Shown here one piece after another: positions 40,274 to 51,000 of a stretch of 55,769 nt of DNA. The position numbers and the translations under genes were made by a program. The first letter of the stretch is position 1. Each line of letters starts with the position of its first letter. Source of the stretch: Candidatus Aminicenantes bacterium UBA1061 (GTDB lineage: Bacteria > Acidobacteriota > Aminicenantia > Aminicenantales > Saccharicenantaceae); NCBI GenBank assembly GCA_002316315.1, contig DCDG01000028.1, positions 1-55,769 of the forward strand. The letters run 5' to 3'. The notes beneath the pieces were generated by a model that was not told the DNA's origin, searched no databases, and worked only from the letters and a program-made list of their open reading frames with translations.

Positions 40274-42355
40274 TTAATCACCTAATTTTGGTTTTATTTC
40301 AATATTCACCGGAGTGACAGAGTGTTTTTTTATCCAGACTAGAAGATCGGTACCATCAATTTTATTTATCTTTCCGAACCTGATATTCTCATCTTCTTTC
40401 TGGACTTGCCCATTGATCATCACTAAGGCCCCTGTCTCTCCCCAGCCTTTTATGACAATGCACATATTGACCACCGGAGATTCCTCGCTGGCAAAAACCT
40501 TGACTTTTAAGGCTGGAGACTTGCCGGGCTGTTTGTTTTCTATCATGTAAGCCCTCTGAGAAATATCGTAGCCATTATATTGATAGTCTCCAGATTCAAT
40601 TGTTAAAAGTGGTGGATTCAGCCAAGACCTGGCCAGTACGGCCAGTTCTTCCGACCTTCCTGTAGTCGTCCCGTAAATCCAGGCCCCCCAGTATTCAAGG
40701 CCTTGTCCCTTATGAATCGGCGGCCCTCCCCAGGCCAATGAAAAATGAGAGGCTCTATCAGGGGCTTGGGTATACCGTCCGTCAGAAGGAACCTGAGCTA
40801 CTGGCCAATGATTCCACCAAGGAAAGGGAGAAACATTGCCACGGACTTCTATTCCAAAAACTCTCATTCTGCAACCCTGCTCAAAAATCAGAAAAGGCTT
40901 GGCTTGCGATTTAAGATTCACCACCTGAATAATTGGATGTTCAGGTTTTTTGGGGTCAAGCTGTGGAGGCCCTTCAGCCCAAGAATAAACCTGGCTTTCC
41001 CCTTTTATGTTTACCAGAGTTATAGCATCGAGGTACACATTATCTTCTGGCCGGGTGCCGGGCTGACACAGGACTATGGTTTCCTGAGGTCCCAGAGGTT
41101 TTCCTGACGTATACATCACGACTTTTCTCACTCCAATTCCGTCTGGATAAAAACTATAGTATTCATCGACAGCGTCTGGCCACCCTGTTAGCTCATTTAC
41201 CTGAGAAAATTTTTGCTGAACGCTAACTGGAATATATCGCCAGTGGATAACTACTCTAGCTCTGGTATTTTCGATAATCCTTACGTTAGAATAAAGGCAT
41301 TTAGCATCTAACATATGCTCAAAACAGCCGTCTTTTTCAGTAAAAGATTCAGCGCTTTGGTCAGCCATCCACTGTCCATTTTCCATGACCCAGACTGGCG
41401 AATATCTCGTTCCACGCCAGAATACTACCCTTATAGGTGAATTATCAAATTCCACTACGACATCGGCATAGTCTCCAGCTCTCCACAAGGCATCCCATTC
41501 TTCATAATATTTGAGCTTGGTGTAATAGGCGCCAAATCGTCCCAGCCCACTCCTTCCTGAAGGCAGAATTCGTAGAGGAAGGTCGGGTTCAGGAAGCGGC
41601 TGGGCTGATTCAAAGGTTCTAAATATTTCTTCTCTCTTGATTGTCTCGCCATAAATCTTTATCTCATCTACTAAGCCGTCAAAAGAATACCACGCAGGCA
41701 GTGTTGCTTGGGGCCTGACGGGATTAGACGGGGCAAGTTTTTCATAATTCATCCCTATAATCAGGTCCTTATCTTTTGCCTGAATAAACTCTCCGGTAAC
41801 AGCAGCCTCCTTTACCAACTGGCCATCTATGAAAAGCCTGATTCCGCTTTTCTGGTTATAAGTAGCTGCGACATGACTCCATTTTTTAAGTGCAATCTTA
41901 GCCTCAGAAGCTACTATTTCCCAGCGTCCGTTTATAGCCAGGCTCAGGCCAACTTCTCCTCTCGGCCCAATTCCAAAATAAAATCCGGCATTTTGATCCC
42001 TGTGCTGAGCTGCCACTGGACACCAATTCCAGGGATAAGCGGCTGGCGCCACCCAGGCTTCAATAGAAAACTCCCGACCGAGACTCGGTAAATCAGAAGC
42101 TTTTCTGGTAATAAGAGTAGTAAAGCCATCAAATCTCAAGGCCTCTCCTAAAATCCCCTTTACCTGTTTATAATTTCCTGTTATCAGGTCGTCTTTTTTT
42201 GTAACTTCATCTGTTATTTTCCCATCCTGAACCTTTTCGAGTTTCCACCAGGCAATTAAATCCTTCTTGCCGACATCTTTGTCTTGTGAAAAAGCTAATA
42301 GATTAACCCCTAGAATCAATAAAAAAATGGAAAACAGACAAAGCTTATTTTTCAT
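40274..42355 (-). CDS. LamG-domain secreted protein 2 with unrecognised C-terminal domain
   Basis: A 693-residue paralog of LamG protein 1. The start at 42355 is fixed by GGAGG before MKNKLCLFSIFLLILGVNLL, a signal peptide ending AFSQ. A LamG domain covers residues 30-250 (LRFDGFTTLITRK, GLVDEIKIYGETI). The conserved region then reads FGAYYTKLKYYEEWDALW, IRVVFWRGTRYSPVWVME, WMADQSAESF, RVVIHWRYIPVSVQ and DEYYSFYPDGIGVRKV. Conserved Trp, Tyr, Arg, His and Asp suggest a carbohydrate-active domain. I do not recognise it as a named family. Two copies in one operon argue for two related substrates or linkages. Confidence 0.75.
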   Translation of the reverse strand: MKNKLCLFSIFLLILGVNLLAFSQDKDVGKKDLIAWWKLEKVQDGKITDEVTKKDDLITGNYKQVKGILGEALRFDGFTTLITRKASDLPSLGREFSIEAWVAPAAYPWNWCPVAAQHRDQNAGFYFGIGPRGEVGLSLAINGRWEIVASEAKIALKKWSHVAATYNQKSGIRLFIDGQLVKEAAVTGEFIQAKDKDLIIGMNYEKLAPSNPVRPQATLPAWYSFDGLVDEIKIYGETIKREEIFRTFESAQPLPEPDLPLRILPSGRSGLGRFGAYYTKLKYYEEWDALWRAGDYADVVVEFDNSPIRVVFWRGTRYSPVWVMENGQWMADQSAESFTEKDGCFEHMLDAKCLYSNVRIIENTRARVVIHWRYIPVSVQQKFSQVNELTGWPDAVDEYYSFYPDGIGVRKVVMYTSGKPLGPQETIVLCQPGTRPEDNVYLDAITLVNIKGESQVYSWAEGPPQLDPKKPEHPIIQVVNLKSQAKPFLIFEQGCRMRVFGIEVRGNVSPFPWWNHWPVAQVPSDGRYTQAPDRASHFSLAWGGPPIHKGQGLEYWGAWIYGTTTGRSEELAVLARSWLNPPLLTIESGDYQYNGYDISQRAYMIENKQPGKSPALKVKVFASEESPVVNMCIVIKGWGETGALVMINGQVQKEDENIRFGKINKIDGTDLLVWIKKHSVTPVNIEIKPKLGD

Positions 42356-42408
42356 TCGATTACCTCCAGACGAATGAGAAACTTTCTTTAAACCAGGAAC
42401 TTGACTCA

Positions 42409-43575
42409 TTATAATTCATAGCTCTCATTAAGAAGCTCCTCGACTTCGCTAATTGAAACAATATAGGGATGATTTGTATAGTCAGGAAGAACAAGTGAGG
42501 TTTTGGCCAGAAGAGGCAACTCCGATTTTATTACTCCGATTTCCTTTAAAGATTTCCTAATCCCCAAACTTTCGATGAATTCTTCGAGCTGGTCAAGAAA
42601 TTTTCTCGCCGCTTCTTTATCGTTTATAGCCACCGCGGCAGGATTCAATAAACGGGCTATCGTAGCAAATTTTTCAGTGGCGTATTTCAGGGAAAATCTC
42701 ATAATGGGTAGATAGATTGAAGCCAAGGCCTGACCGTGAGCTACCTGCGGATACATTCCGCTTAGCGCCATAGCAATACCATGAGGCAATGTTACCGCCG
42801 AATTGGCGATGCATAACCCGGCCAGAGTATCAGCCCAGGCCATTTTTCCCCGAGCCTCAAGGTCTTGGCCATCCCTGACAGCTGCATCCAGATACCGGAA
42901 AATCACCTTGATACTTTCCAGGGCCAGAATTTCTGTATAGGGGGAGCATTTCGGAGTGATGTAGCTTTCGAAAGCGTGAGAGAAAGCATCAAACCCAGTA
43001 ACTGCTGTCATATAAGGTGGCAGAGTCAACATCAACTCGGGGTCAACTATTGAGACTTGCGGAAAAAGTCTTGGGCTAGAAAGAGCAGATTTACTTCTTT
43101 CTAAGGGATTGGTAACTACCGCCACGGCGGTTACATTTGAACCTGTGCCCGAGGTAGTCGGAATAGCGATTATCGAAAGGGTCCTCTCAGTAGGTTGTGT
43201 TTGTCTAAAATAGAGATAATCCCAGCAACTGCCTTGATGAGTGGCTTCAACAGCAATAGCCTTAGCAGTATCTATGCTGGACCCTCCGCCTAACCCGATT
43301 ACAAATTCCACTTCTGTTTCCCTGGCTAGTTTGGCACCAGCCGTGACAACCTCAGTTGTGGGATTAGGAATAACCTTGTCGAAATGTACTACTTCAATTC
43401 CGTTTTCTTTTAAAACTGATTTTATCAATTGAAGGGCTGGTTCAATTTCCTGGAAAGCCGGAACTGTGACAAGTAAACACCGGCATCCAAATTTGCTAGC
43501 AACTTTACCAACCTCTTTAAGCCTACCTTTCCCAAACAAAATCTCAGTCGGCTGGTAATAATTAAATGAATTCAT
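42409..43575 (-). CDS. Iron-containing alcohol dehydrogenase (FucO-like)
   Basis: A 388-residue group III dehydrogenase. NAD binding shows in GLGGGSSIDTAKAIA, and metal ligands in SIVDPEL, GFDAFSHAFESY and LPHGIAMALSGMYPQVAHGQALA. The fold includes lactaldehyde reductase (FucO), which makes 1,2-propanediol from L-fucose breakdown, so its place in an operon with a GH95 fucosidase fits. Many other alcohols are used by the family, so this is not proven. Confidence 0.85.
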   Translation of the reverse strand: MNSFNYYQPTEILFGKGRLKEVGKVASKFGCRCLLVTVPAFQEIEPALQLIKSVLKENGIEVVHFDKVIPNPTTEVVTAGAKLARETEVEFVIGLGGGSSIDTAKAIAVEATHQGSCWDYLYFRQTQPTERTLSIIAIPTTSGTGSNVTAVAVVTNPLERSKSALSSPRLFPQVSIVDPELMLTLPPYMTAVTGFDAFSHAFESYITPKCSPYTEILALESIKVIFRYLDAAVRDGQDLEARGKMAWADTLAGLCIANSAVTLPHGIAMALSGMYPQVAHGQALASIYLPIMRFSLKYATEKFATIARLLNPAAVAINDKEAARKFLDQLEEFIESLGIRKSLKEIGVIKSELPLLAKTSLVLPDYTNHPYIVSISEVEELLNESYEL

Positions 43576-43611
43576 GATGTCCTCCAGGTTAATTTGATTT
43601 TTTTTATTCTC

Positions 43612-44511
43612 TTATAAATTGTTAAATTTAATAGATTCGAGGTGGCCTATTTCCACCCAGGCTCCTTTTTTAGTACAGACCAAGCTTGCCAGCCTATTAG
43701 CGAAATCATTTATTTCCTCAAGCTCCAGGCCAGATAGAAGGCCATGAACTAGAGCTGCGGTAAAGGCATCTCCTGCACCAACTGTATCAACTGCAGAAAT
43801 ACAGTACCCAGGATGCCGGAATTCTTTCTCGTCTGAAAGCAGGATGCTTCCGTTTTCACCAGTTGTTAAGCCAATCACCTTAATGGAAAATTTCTCAAGC
43901 AAAGTTCTTAATAATTCGAGCTCTACCCCATTTAAAGAAAAAAGTTCGGAGACGATCGCCAATTCGTCGGAATTGAGCTTCAGAACATCGGCCATCCTTA
44001 GAGAAGCCTCTATCAGTTCTTTATCAAAATAAGGGAACCTGAGGTTTAGATCCAAGACCTTTAAACAATCAGTTCTTGTTTGTTCTAACAACCTCCTAAT
44101 AGTTGTCCTGCTTTTTTCGTGGCGTTGAGCTAAGGTGCCAAAACAAACAGCATCGGCTTCCTTTATCGCCAAAAAAAGCGGCGGACTTTCTTCTATAAAA
44201 TCCCAGGCAACATTATCCTGGATCTCAAAACGAGGTACCCCCTGACTATCTAAGTGTACATTTACTTTTCCTGTGCAATGTACTTCATCCTTTTGGATAA
44301 AATCGGTCTTAAGACTGCAGTTCTGGCAAACAGCTAGAGCTTCTTCTCCCAAAGAGTCTGTGCCAACCCTGCTAACTAGAACCGGGTTTTCATCCAGTCT
44401 GGAGAGATAAAAAACAACGTTAGCTGGAGCCCCGCCAATCTGCTTTCCTTCGGGGAAAATATCCCATAAAATCTCCCCAAGACTGAAAATCGTTTTAGCG
44501 CTTTTTTTCAT
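43612..44511 (-). CDS. PfkB-family sugar kinase (fructokinase-like)
   Basis: A 299-residue ribokinase-fold kinase. The N-terminal sugar motif is GGAPANVVFYLSRLDENPVL and the C-terminal ATP/anion motif is DTVGAGDAFTAALVHGLLSG with the catalytic Asp. The pattern is closest to fructokinases. It would phosphorylate a ketose or deoxyketose made from the imported sugar. It lies 36 bases before the Fe-alcohol dehydrogenase gene. Confidence 0.85.
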   Translation of the reverse strand: MKKSAKTIFSLGEILWDIFPEGKQIGGAPANVVFYLSRLDENPVLVSRVGTDSLGEEALAVCQNCSLKTDFIQKDEVHCTGKVNVHLDSQGVPRFEIQDNVAWDFIEESPPLFLAIKEADAVCFGTLAQRHEKSRTTIRRLLEQTRTDCLKVLDLNLRFPYFDKELIEASLRMADVLKLNSDELAIVSELFSLNGVELELLRTLLEKFSIKVIGLTTGENGSILLSDEKEFRHPGYCISAVDTVGAGDAFTAALVHGLLSGLELEEINDFANRLASLVCTKKGAWVEIGHLESIKFNNL

Positions 44512-44550
44512 TTACAACTCTTTTTTCTCTTCATAGTTCAAGGACTTTAC

Positions 44551-46176
44551 TTATCTAAAAATAAAATAGAGAACCACCATCAAAGCGAAAAGAAATGCAG
44601 CTAACAACCTAGGATCTGCGATCCCCGTTATCCTTTTGCCGATTAATATTTCTTTAGGGCTTTTCCAGGTCAAACCTTCTATTTGGGAGGGCTCCGGTTT
44701 CGGGGTTAGGAGGCTGGTAGTTACATAAATTATGCTGCAGATAACAAACATCCACCAGGCTTGCATTAAGAAATGGATACCGAGCCCCTCAGTAATAATT
44801 TTTTTTGTCCCAAACACTGGAAGGTCAAGAACAAAAGCAGTTATCCCCATCAAGAAGCCTGAGATAAGGGTAGTGATAGCTGCCTGTTTTGTTCCTCTTT
44901 TCCAGAGGACGCCCCAGAGAAAAACCGTCGTAATTGGGGGAGCCAGATCCGAGCCGATAGCATTAATGGCCTCAAAAATGCTCGAATATCTGCCACCCTG
45001 AGTTGACCAGATAATTGCTAAAATCATTATGAGGACTGCACTTACTCGGCCGATGTTTACCTGAGCTTTGTCGCGGAGATTTGGTTTAATACTTTTAGCT
45101 ATATCAATGGCCACCAGTGTCGCCGCACTGTTCAAAGCGGCTGAGATAGTACTCATAAGAGCGGCCAGTAGAGCAGCAGCTATTATTCCTCTGATACCTA
45201 CCGGAATTAAATTCATGATTATAATCGGAAGGGTTTCATTGGCATTGTTTCCAATGATGTCTCTAAAAAGGACATAGCCAAAAACACCAGGCAAAACCAT
45301 TATAAAAACTGGAGTTATCTTTAGCAGGCCCGCAAAAAGTGCGCCGTGCTGGGCATCAGGCTCACTTCTGGAGCCAAGAACCCTTTGAACTATCGTCTGG
45401 TCGGTGCACCAGTACCAGATTCCCAGGATAGGATACCCCAGAAAGACAGCGTACCAGTTTAATCCTACCTGACTATTAGTGTGGAGCATGCTCAGCTGAT
45501 CCGGCCGCATTGCTCCTTTTAACTGGGCCAGACTGGTAATCCCATGAGCTGGGAGGGCCAGCAGGCAGAAAACAGTTACAATCAAAGCTCCGAAAATCAG
45601 GATAACTGTTTGGATAGTCTCAGTTACAACAACTGCTTTGAGACCACCTAAGATTGTATAGATAGCTGTAACGATAGAAATTATGATGATTGAGACTACC
45701 ACATCTGTACCAAAAAACTTTTTAAAGACAATAGCCCCCGCATAAATGCTCATGCCTATATGAATGAATAAGGCAGCAATGATGGCCATAAAAGCTGCCA
45801 TCAACCTTGCACCTCTGCTGTACCTTTTTTCTAAAAATTCAGGAAGGGTTGAAATTTTTGTCCTAAAATAAAAAGGAGCAAATACCAAAGCCAGGATTAT
45901 CAAGCAGAAAGTGGCCATCCACTCAAAATTCCCCCAAACGAGTCCCTCATTGTACCCAGAAGCAGCCAGTCCAACGAGGTGTATAGTGGATATATTCGCA
46001 GAAAACAGGGCGGCTCCTACCATGAACCACGGAAGCGATTTTCCCGCCAGAAAATATTGCTGGCTCGATAGCTTTGTTTTTCGGACTGAGAGAAGTCCTA
46101 AAGCTAAAACCAAGATAATGTAAATTACAATAATGATGAGGTCTAAAAGAGGCATCACAAGACCAGTTTCATTCAT
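44551..46176 (-). CDS. Sodium/solute symporter (SSS family)
   Basis: A 541-residue membrane protein with about 14 segments. LRVLDL-type SSS features include AGKSLPWFMVGAALFSANIS near the N-terminus and LLAALMSTISAALNSAATLV in the ninth segment, where sodium binds. It is of SGLT-like sugar transporter size. It is the first gene of the operon and has an AGAGGA ribosome site. It probably imports the monosaccharide that the secreted enzymes release. Confidence 0.88.
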   Translation of the reverse strand: MNETGLVMPLLDLIIIVIYIILVLALGLLSVRKTKLSSQQYFLAGKSLPWFMVGAALFSANISTIHLVGLAASGYNEGLVWGNFEWMATFCLIILALVFAPFYFRTKISTLPEFLEKRYSRGARLMAAFMAIIAALFIHIGMSIYAGAIVFKKFFGTDVVVSIIIISIVTAIYTILGGLKAVVVTETIQTVILIFGALIVTVFCLLALPAHGITSLAQLKGAMRPDQLSMLHTNSQVGLNWYAVFLGYPILGIWYWCTDQTIVQRVLGSRSEPDAQHGALFAGLLKITPVFIMVLPGVFGYVLFRDIIGNNANETLPIIIMNLIPVGIRGIIAAALLAALMSTISAALNSAATLVAIDIAKSIKPNLRDKAQVNIGRVSAVLIMILAIIWSTQGGRYSSIFEAINAIGSDLAPPITTVFLWGVLWKRGTKQAAITTLISGFLMGITAFVLDLPVFGTKKIITEGLGIHFLMQAWWMFVICSIIYVTTSLLTPKPEPSQIEGLTWKSPKEILIGKRITGIADPRLLAAFLFALMVVLYFIFR

Positions 46177-46338
46177 GGATATCTTCCTCTAAATTAATTG
46201 TTCTGTTCTTTAAAACGAAAATTATCAACAATGTTCATAAGCATAAAGGTTTTGTTTGACTTATTAAAAAGGATGTTTGAGAAACACGCAGAAAAAATTG
46301 TTTTTGCCGCGACTAAAAAGATCATTTGATGAATCTTT

Positions 46339-46383
46339 CTTTCTTAACGTTAGTAATTTATAAATAACTTTTTATAATGTCAA
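46339..46383 (-). promoter_or_regulatory. Promoter and probable ROK operator of the symporter operon
   Basis: On the minus strand TTGACA (46383-46378) is followed by TATAAA after 15 bases, or TAAATT after 17. Directly downstream, over the start point, lies CTTTCTTAACGTTAGTAA (46339-46356, plus-strand reading), 17 of 18 bases equal to the site upstream of the TonB gene. Confidence 0.55.
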
Positions 46384-46455
46384 CTTCTTTTTGAGAATTT
46401 TAAAAAAACCTCTAAAAAATTTAGGCAGCCATCTTAAAAGGCCTTTTTCGTTACT

Positions 46456-47691
46456 TTATTTGCCTTTCTTAAGAAAATCCTCTAATTCCAGGTCCAACAG
46501 TTTATCCATAACAAGAGCAACAGCGCCGACAGCCGCGGCCTTCAACTTAAATGTCGGTGGGAGCAGCGGAATACCTCTAGAAGTCCGGTTTAAAGACCTG
46601 GCATTGATCGTTTTGCGGACATTGTCAAAAAGAATCTCCCCGGCCTGAATGACACCACCGCCCAAAACGATCGCTTCAGGGTTAAACAAATTGATAAGGG
46701 CCGATATTCCTATGCCTATATATTCTGCCGCTTGTCTGAATATATTCCACGCCAAGATATCTCCTTTCTTGGCAGCATTGGCAACCATCTCGGCTGTGAT
46801 TTTCTGTATATCGCCACCACACATACCCAATAAAATGCTCTGTGTCCCCTTTTCTAATTCTAGCTGGGCAGCTCTGGCAATGCCTCGGCCCGAGGCTAAG
46901 GCTTCCAGACAACCGAAATTTCCACAATCGCACTGTATTTTGCTGTCTTTTTCTACGGTTATATGACCAAATTCACCAGCCATCCCAACGGCCCCAAGCA
47001 GAGGATGCCCATTAAGAATTATTCCTGCTCCTATCCCGTACCCGATATTGACAAAAATAAAGTTTTTATACTTCTTTCCTATTCCGTAACAAAGTTCGCC
47101 TAGGGCCATAACCCTAGTGACATTATCAAAAAAAATTGGCAGATCAAATCTTTTCCCAAGATATCCTATTATATCTACATCGTGCCAGTGAAAATTAGGT
47201 GAAAACTCTACAATGTTCCTTTGTTTATTGATCAGACCAGCTACGGCCAAGCCGACTCCGCACAGGCGCTTGTTCTTCTGCTCTGCTTTATCAATGAGTA
47301 TTTCCATAATCTCAGCCGTTTGGTCCATAATCTTATAGAAGCCTTCTTCCAGTTTAGTTGGTCTCTTCTCTTCGTAGATTATCCTGGCATTTAGATCTGC
47401 TAGTATTCCATAGATATTAGTTGTTCCCAGGTCTATTCCAATTATATAGTTTTCTGTGTCTGCCATTTTTAGCATTCGAGGGCAGCGTCCCCCAGTCGAT
47501 TTACCCATTCCTATCTCTTGAACCAATCCATCCTTTATCAGGCTGTCAACAATCCTGGAAACGGTTGGAGCGCTTATCCCGCTTTTCTTAGTAGCTTCTG
47601 CTCTGGAAATAAGTTGACTGTTATAAATGAGGTTCAAGATCTTCTTCTTATTGACTTTAAGTATGTATTTGGAGTTTCCAACCGGTAACAT
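46456..47691 (-). CDS. ROK-family transcriptional regulator
   Basis: A 411-residue NagC/XylR-like repressor. An N-terminal winged helix (ISRAEATKKSGISAPTVSRI) is joined to a sugar-kinase-like ROK domain with GIDLGTTNIYGILADL and the zinc motif CDCGNFGCLEAL; the GHITVEK His is also present. It lies between the receptor and the operon it probably controls. CTTTCCTTAA-type repeats right before its own start (47700-47735) may give autoregulation. Confidence 0.88.
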   Translation of the reverse strand: MLPVGNSKYILKVNKKKILNLIYNSQLISRAEATKKSGISAPTVSRIVDSLIKDGLVQEIGMGKSTGGRCPRMLKMADTENYIIGIDLGTTNIYGILADLNARIIYEEKRPTKLEEGFYKIMDQTAEIMEILIDKAEQKNKRLCGVGLAVAGLINKQRNIVEFSPNFHWHDVDIIGYLGKRFDLPIFFDNVTRVMALGELCYGIGKKYKNFIFVNIGYGIGAGIILNGHPLLGAVGMAGEFGHITVEKDSKIQCDCGNFGCLEALASGRGIARAAQLELEKGTQSILLGMCGGDIQKITAEMVANAAKKGDILAWNIFRQAAEYIGIGISALINLFNPEAIVLGGGVIQAGEILFDNVRKTINARSLNRTSRGIPLLPPTFKLKAAAVGAVALVMDKLLDLELEDFLKKGK

Positions 47692-47951
47692 CAGATATTC
47701 CTTTCCTTAATAAATTCTTTCCTTAATTATTCTTTAAATACAACTACCCGCTTTACAGCTTTAACGCTTGCTATTCTTCATACTCTTTTTTGCGAATAAC
47801 ATCTAGGTATAATAGAATCTATATCATGTCAACTTCAGGTTATCTCTCATAATGATATAATCCACGGTGCCCTCAATTTTTCACAGCCAGCATCAAGCAA
47901 CTTCTAATTATCAACCCGATTATATAAAAGCAAATAGCATATATAGAGCAA

Positions 47952-47975
47952 GGGGAAGGCTTTTTCGCCTCCCCC
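47952..47975. terminator. Putative terminator of the TonB receptor gene
   Basis: GGGGAAGGC-TTTTTC-GCCTCCCCC forms a 9-bp stem with one G-U pair, 34 bases past the receptor stop. There is no T run on the minus strand, so it may instead be an mRNA 3' end stem. The rest of the 47692-48008 gap shows no gene. Confidence 0.45.
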
Positions 47976-48008
47976 ATCAGCTTGGCTCATTGTTCCATAC
48001 AATTAGAA

Positions 48009-51000
48009 TTAGAATCGGTAAAGTACTGAGAATCTTATCTGTCTGGATCCAGAAAAACCTCTCAAGCCGAGAGAACCTGGCGTAAAGCTACCCTCTGAAG
48101 TTGCCTCATTCACTGGCCTCCAGGTCCCACCCGGATTTTTGTTGATTGTCAGCGTATAAGCACCAAGGAGGTTGAAGATATCAACATAGAATCCCAGGTT
48201 TCCTGGCCCAAGACGGAAATCTTTCTGAAATCTGATATCAAGATTATCATAAGGTTCATTCCATCTCGTTCCTGGAGTCTCCACGTTAATGCTATAACCA
48301 GTTGAGCTAACATTATGTTCTGCAGCCCACTGCTCAGGAGGCAAGACTCTGACTGTTCTTCCCCATGGAGATCCATCTACATGCTGGAAAATGAAAGAAA
48401 ACATAATCTGATAAGGTAGATTGAAAGTTCCATATAGCTTTATTATAGTCGGACGGCTATAGGGCATTTCGCCATATCTATTAACGAAACTATTGGCATT
48501 AGAAAAAACCCCAAAAGAACTCGAACTCTGCCAGCTCACTGGATAATTACCGGGATTCTTGGAAAAATTGGCTGAACCGCCTAGCTGCCATCCATTAGAC
48601 ATCCTTTTATTAAAGGCAATCTCTAAAGACCTAAATTTCCAACTGGCTTCAGGAACATTTTTCAGACGGTAGAACTGGTCAGGGGCATCATTTGAAAGAA
48701 AATACATAGTTACTTCTTGTTCGGGAAAACTTCCATAGGCTGGAACTATAGTAGTAAACGGTATCCACCACTCAGGTGCTAATTCATGGCTGTACCAATA
48801 GCGGTCGGATTCTTCATCCCACAAGACGCTCCCCAACAAATTGCCTCTTTTCTTAATTATGTAATGGACACTCACCTGAAAGTCCTTTAATAGTTCATGC
48901 TCAACTCCAAAATTGAACTCATTAACGTAAGGAACCTTAACGTTGGGATCTATCGCCTTAAGATAGGCATCCGAAATCATTGCCAGTGGAGTTTCTCCAT
49001 AGGCTTCTTGATACTCATCAGTCCCGGGGACATCAGGCTGACCATTGTTGTTAAGATCCCACCAGTTGAAGGTGAAAGACCTCCAGGTCAAGGGATACAT
49101 GGCTGAAAAAGTCCCCGTTGGAAAGGGTTCAGCTTGATGAGCAAAGGAAGCTTTAAGAGCTGTTTTGTGATTACCGAATAAATCATAGGTCAAACCAATA
49201 CGAGGAGAAAAAAAGACTCCATAAGGAAAAGCATTATCCCAGGTATCATAGTCAACTTCATCATAAGGGTTTAAACCATAAACGGGCTTGAAGTATGTCT
49301 CGCCTATTGCCAGAGCAACAGGGTCAGCAGTAGCACTTTTTACCCGACCAGGACTCCAGGCTTTAATATGATCCAGCCTGAAACCCAAATTGACTGTTAA
49401 GTCTTTTATCTTATAAGAATCCTGGACAAAGCCTCCTATCCTCGAAGTTATCCCGCTCTCATATCCGGAGCCGTAAGTGTCTCCCATTACCAGATATTCA
49501 AGTAGGCCATCTCCGTAGATTGGATCAGTTACTCCACCATTCTGAGCTCTCCAGTAATATGGATCTCCATCATAGTAATACCAGAATAAAGGCTGTTTCA
49601 TATAAAAACCCCAGTCGCCCCTATTTCTCTCCCATTCTATCCCGGCCTTAAATTCATGGTCACCACCAAGAAAATTATCAACGTATTTGGTCAGACTAAG
49701 GACAATATTGACTTTAGGTTTCCATGTGTACTCTTCTGGCCCAGTATTTCCCCAGACATAGCCGGTGTAAGAATCAATAAAATGAGGTCCATTTGGATCA
49801 GCTTCTTTGGTGTTTGTTCCTGTCCACTTAAAATATAGCCCACCAGCTCTCAGATTGAGGATAGTATTACTATCTATAAACCAGGAAAGTGTGCCGGAAT
49901 AATTGAAACGTATGGGTTTATTATGCTTATTAGCTTCAGCAGTCAGATTCCATCCGCTATAGTAATAGGGAACATCCTGCATGCTATAGTGCCCCATGAG
50001 ACTGCCCCTGACATTTTTTGCCAACTGGAAGGTCAGTTTCAGATAACCGATATAATTGGGAAAAGTCCTGTCATAGTTATCATATTGTTTCCCATTGATG
50101 ACCGTTGGCCGGAAATTTCCTGTATATTTAGAATTCATGTAGCGGAATTCAGCCATATACCAGATCTTATCCTTGATTATTGCTCCGCCTATTGCCGCCG
50201 AGCCATCGTAAGAATAGATTGGAACCGAAGGTTTAGCCAGGTTTAGTACTGCTAAGTCTGTTTCAGGTAAATGGACTTGCACCAGGTCCTCATTGGTATA
50301 GTAAAAGGAAAACTCTCCGGTTAATTTATTCCCGCCAGACTTCATTACCATTACCGTTTGACCTAATGCCGAGCCATAATACTCAGCCGATGCTCCAGAG
50401 GTAACCAGCTCAGCTTCTTCAACCATGTCCCAGGCCATTCCTACGTCTGTTCCTATTCCAACCATATTCTGATCGGCATCATTGGCCTGAATTCCATCGA
50501 TGACAGCTCCGGTCTCGCCACTTCCACTCCCATATATGCTCGTACCGGTTGTCCCCGGAGCAATTGCCAGGATAGAACCGAAAGTGCGACTAAGAGGCAA
50601 CGAAGAAAGCACTTCAGTGGTAATCAAAGTAGACTTTGTAGAACTAACCACATCAACAGTGGGTGAGGGCGCAACAACCGTAACTTCTTCTTCTAAAGTT
50701 GATGGTTTCATTTGAATGTCAATGGTGACAACCATGCCAATTCTGACAATAATGCCCCTTCTTACAACACTCTCAAATCCAGGCAGCTCGGCTTTTACTT
50801 CATAATCTGAACCTGGGGGCAGACCAGGGGCACGGTACATTCCATCTTGGTTAGTAACACTGGTGATACTACCAAGCAAGGCGGGCCCCCTAATGGTTAC
50901 TGAGACGCCAGGAAGGGGCATGCCATTATCATCGATTATTTTACCCCGTATCGAACCAGTCTGCATCTCCTGACCATAACCTAATACCAAGGTGAACAAA

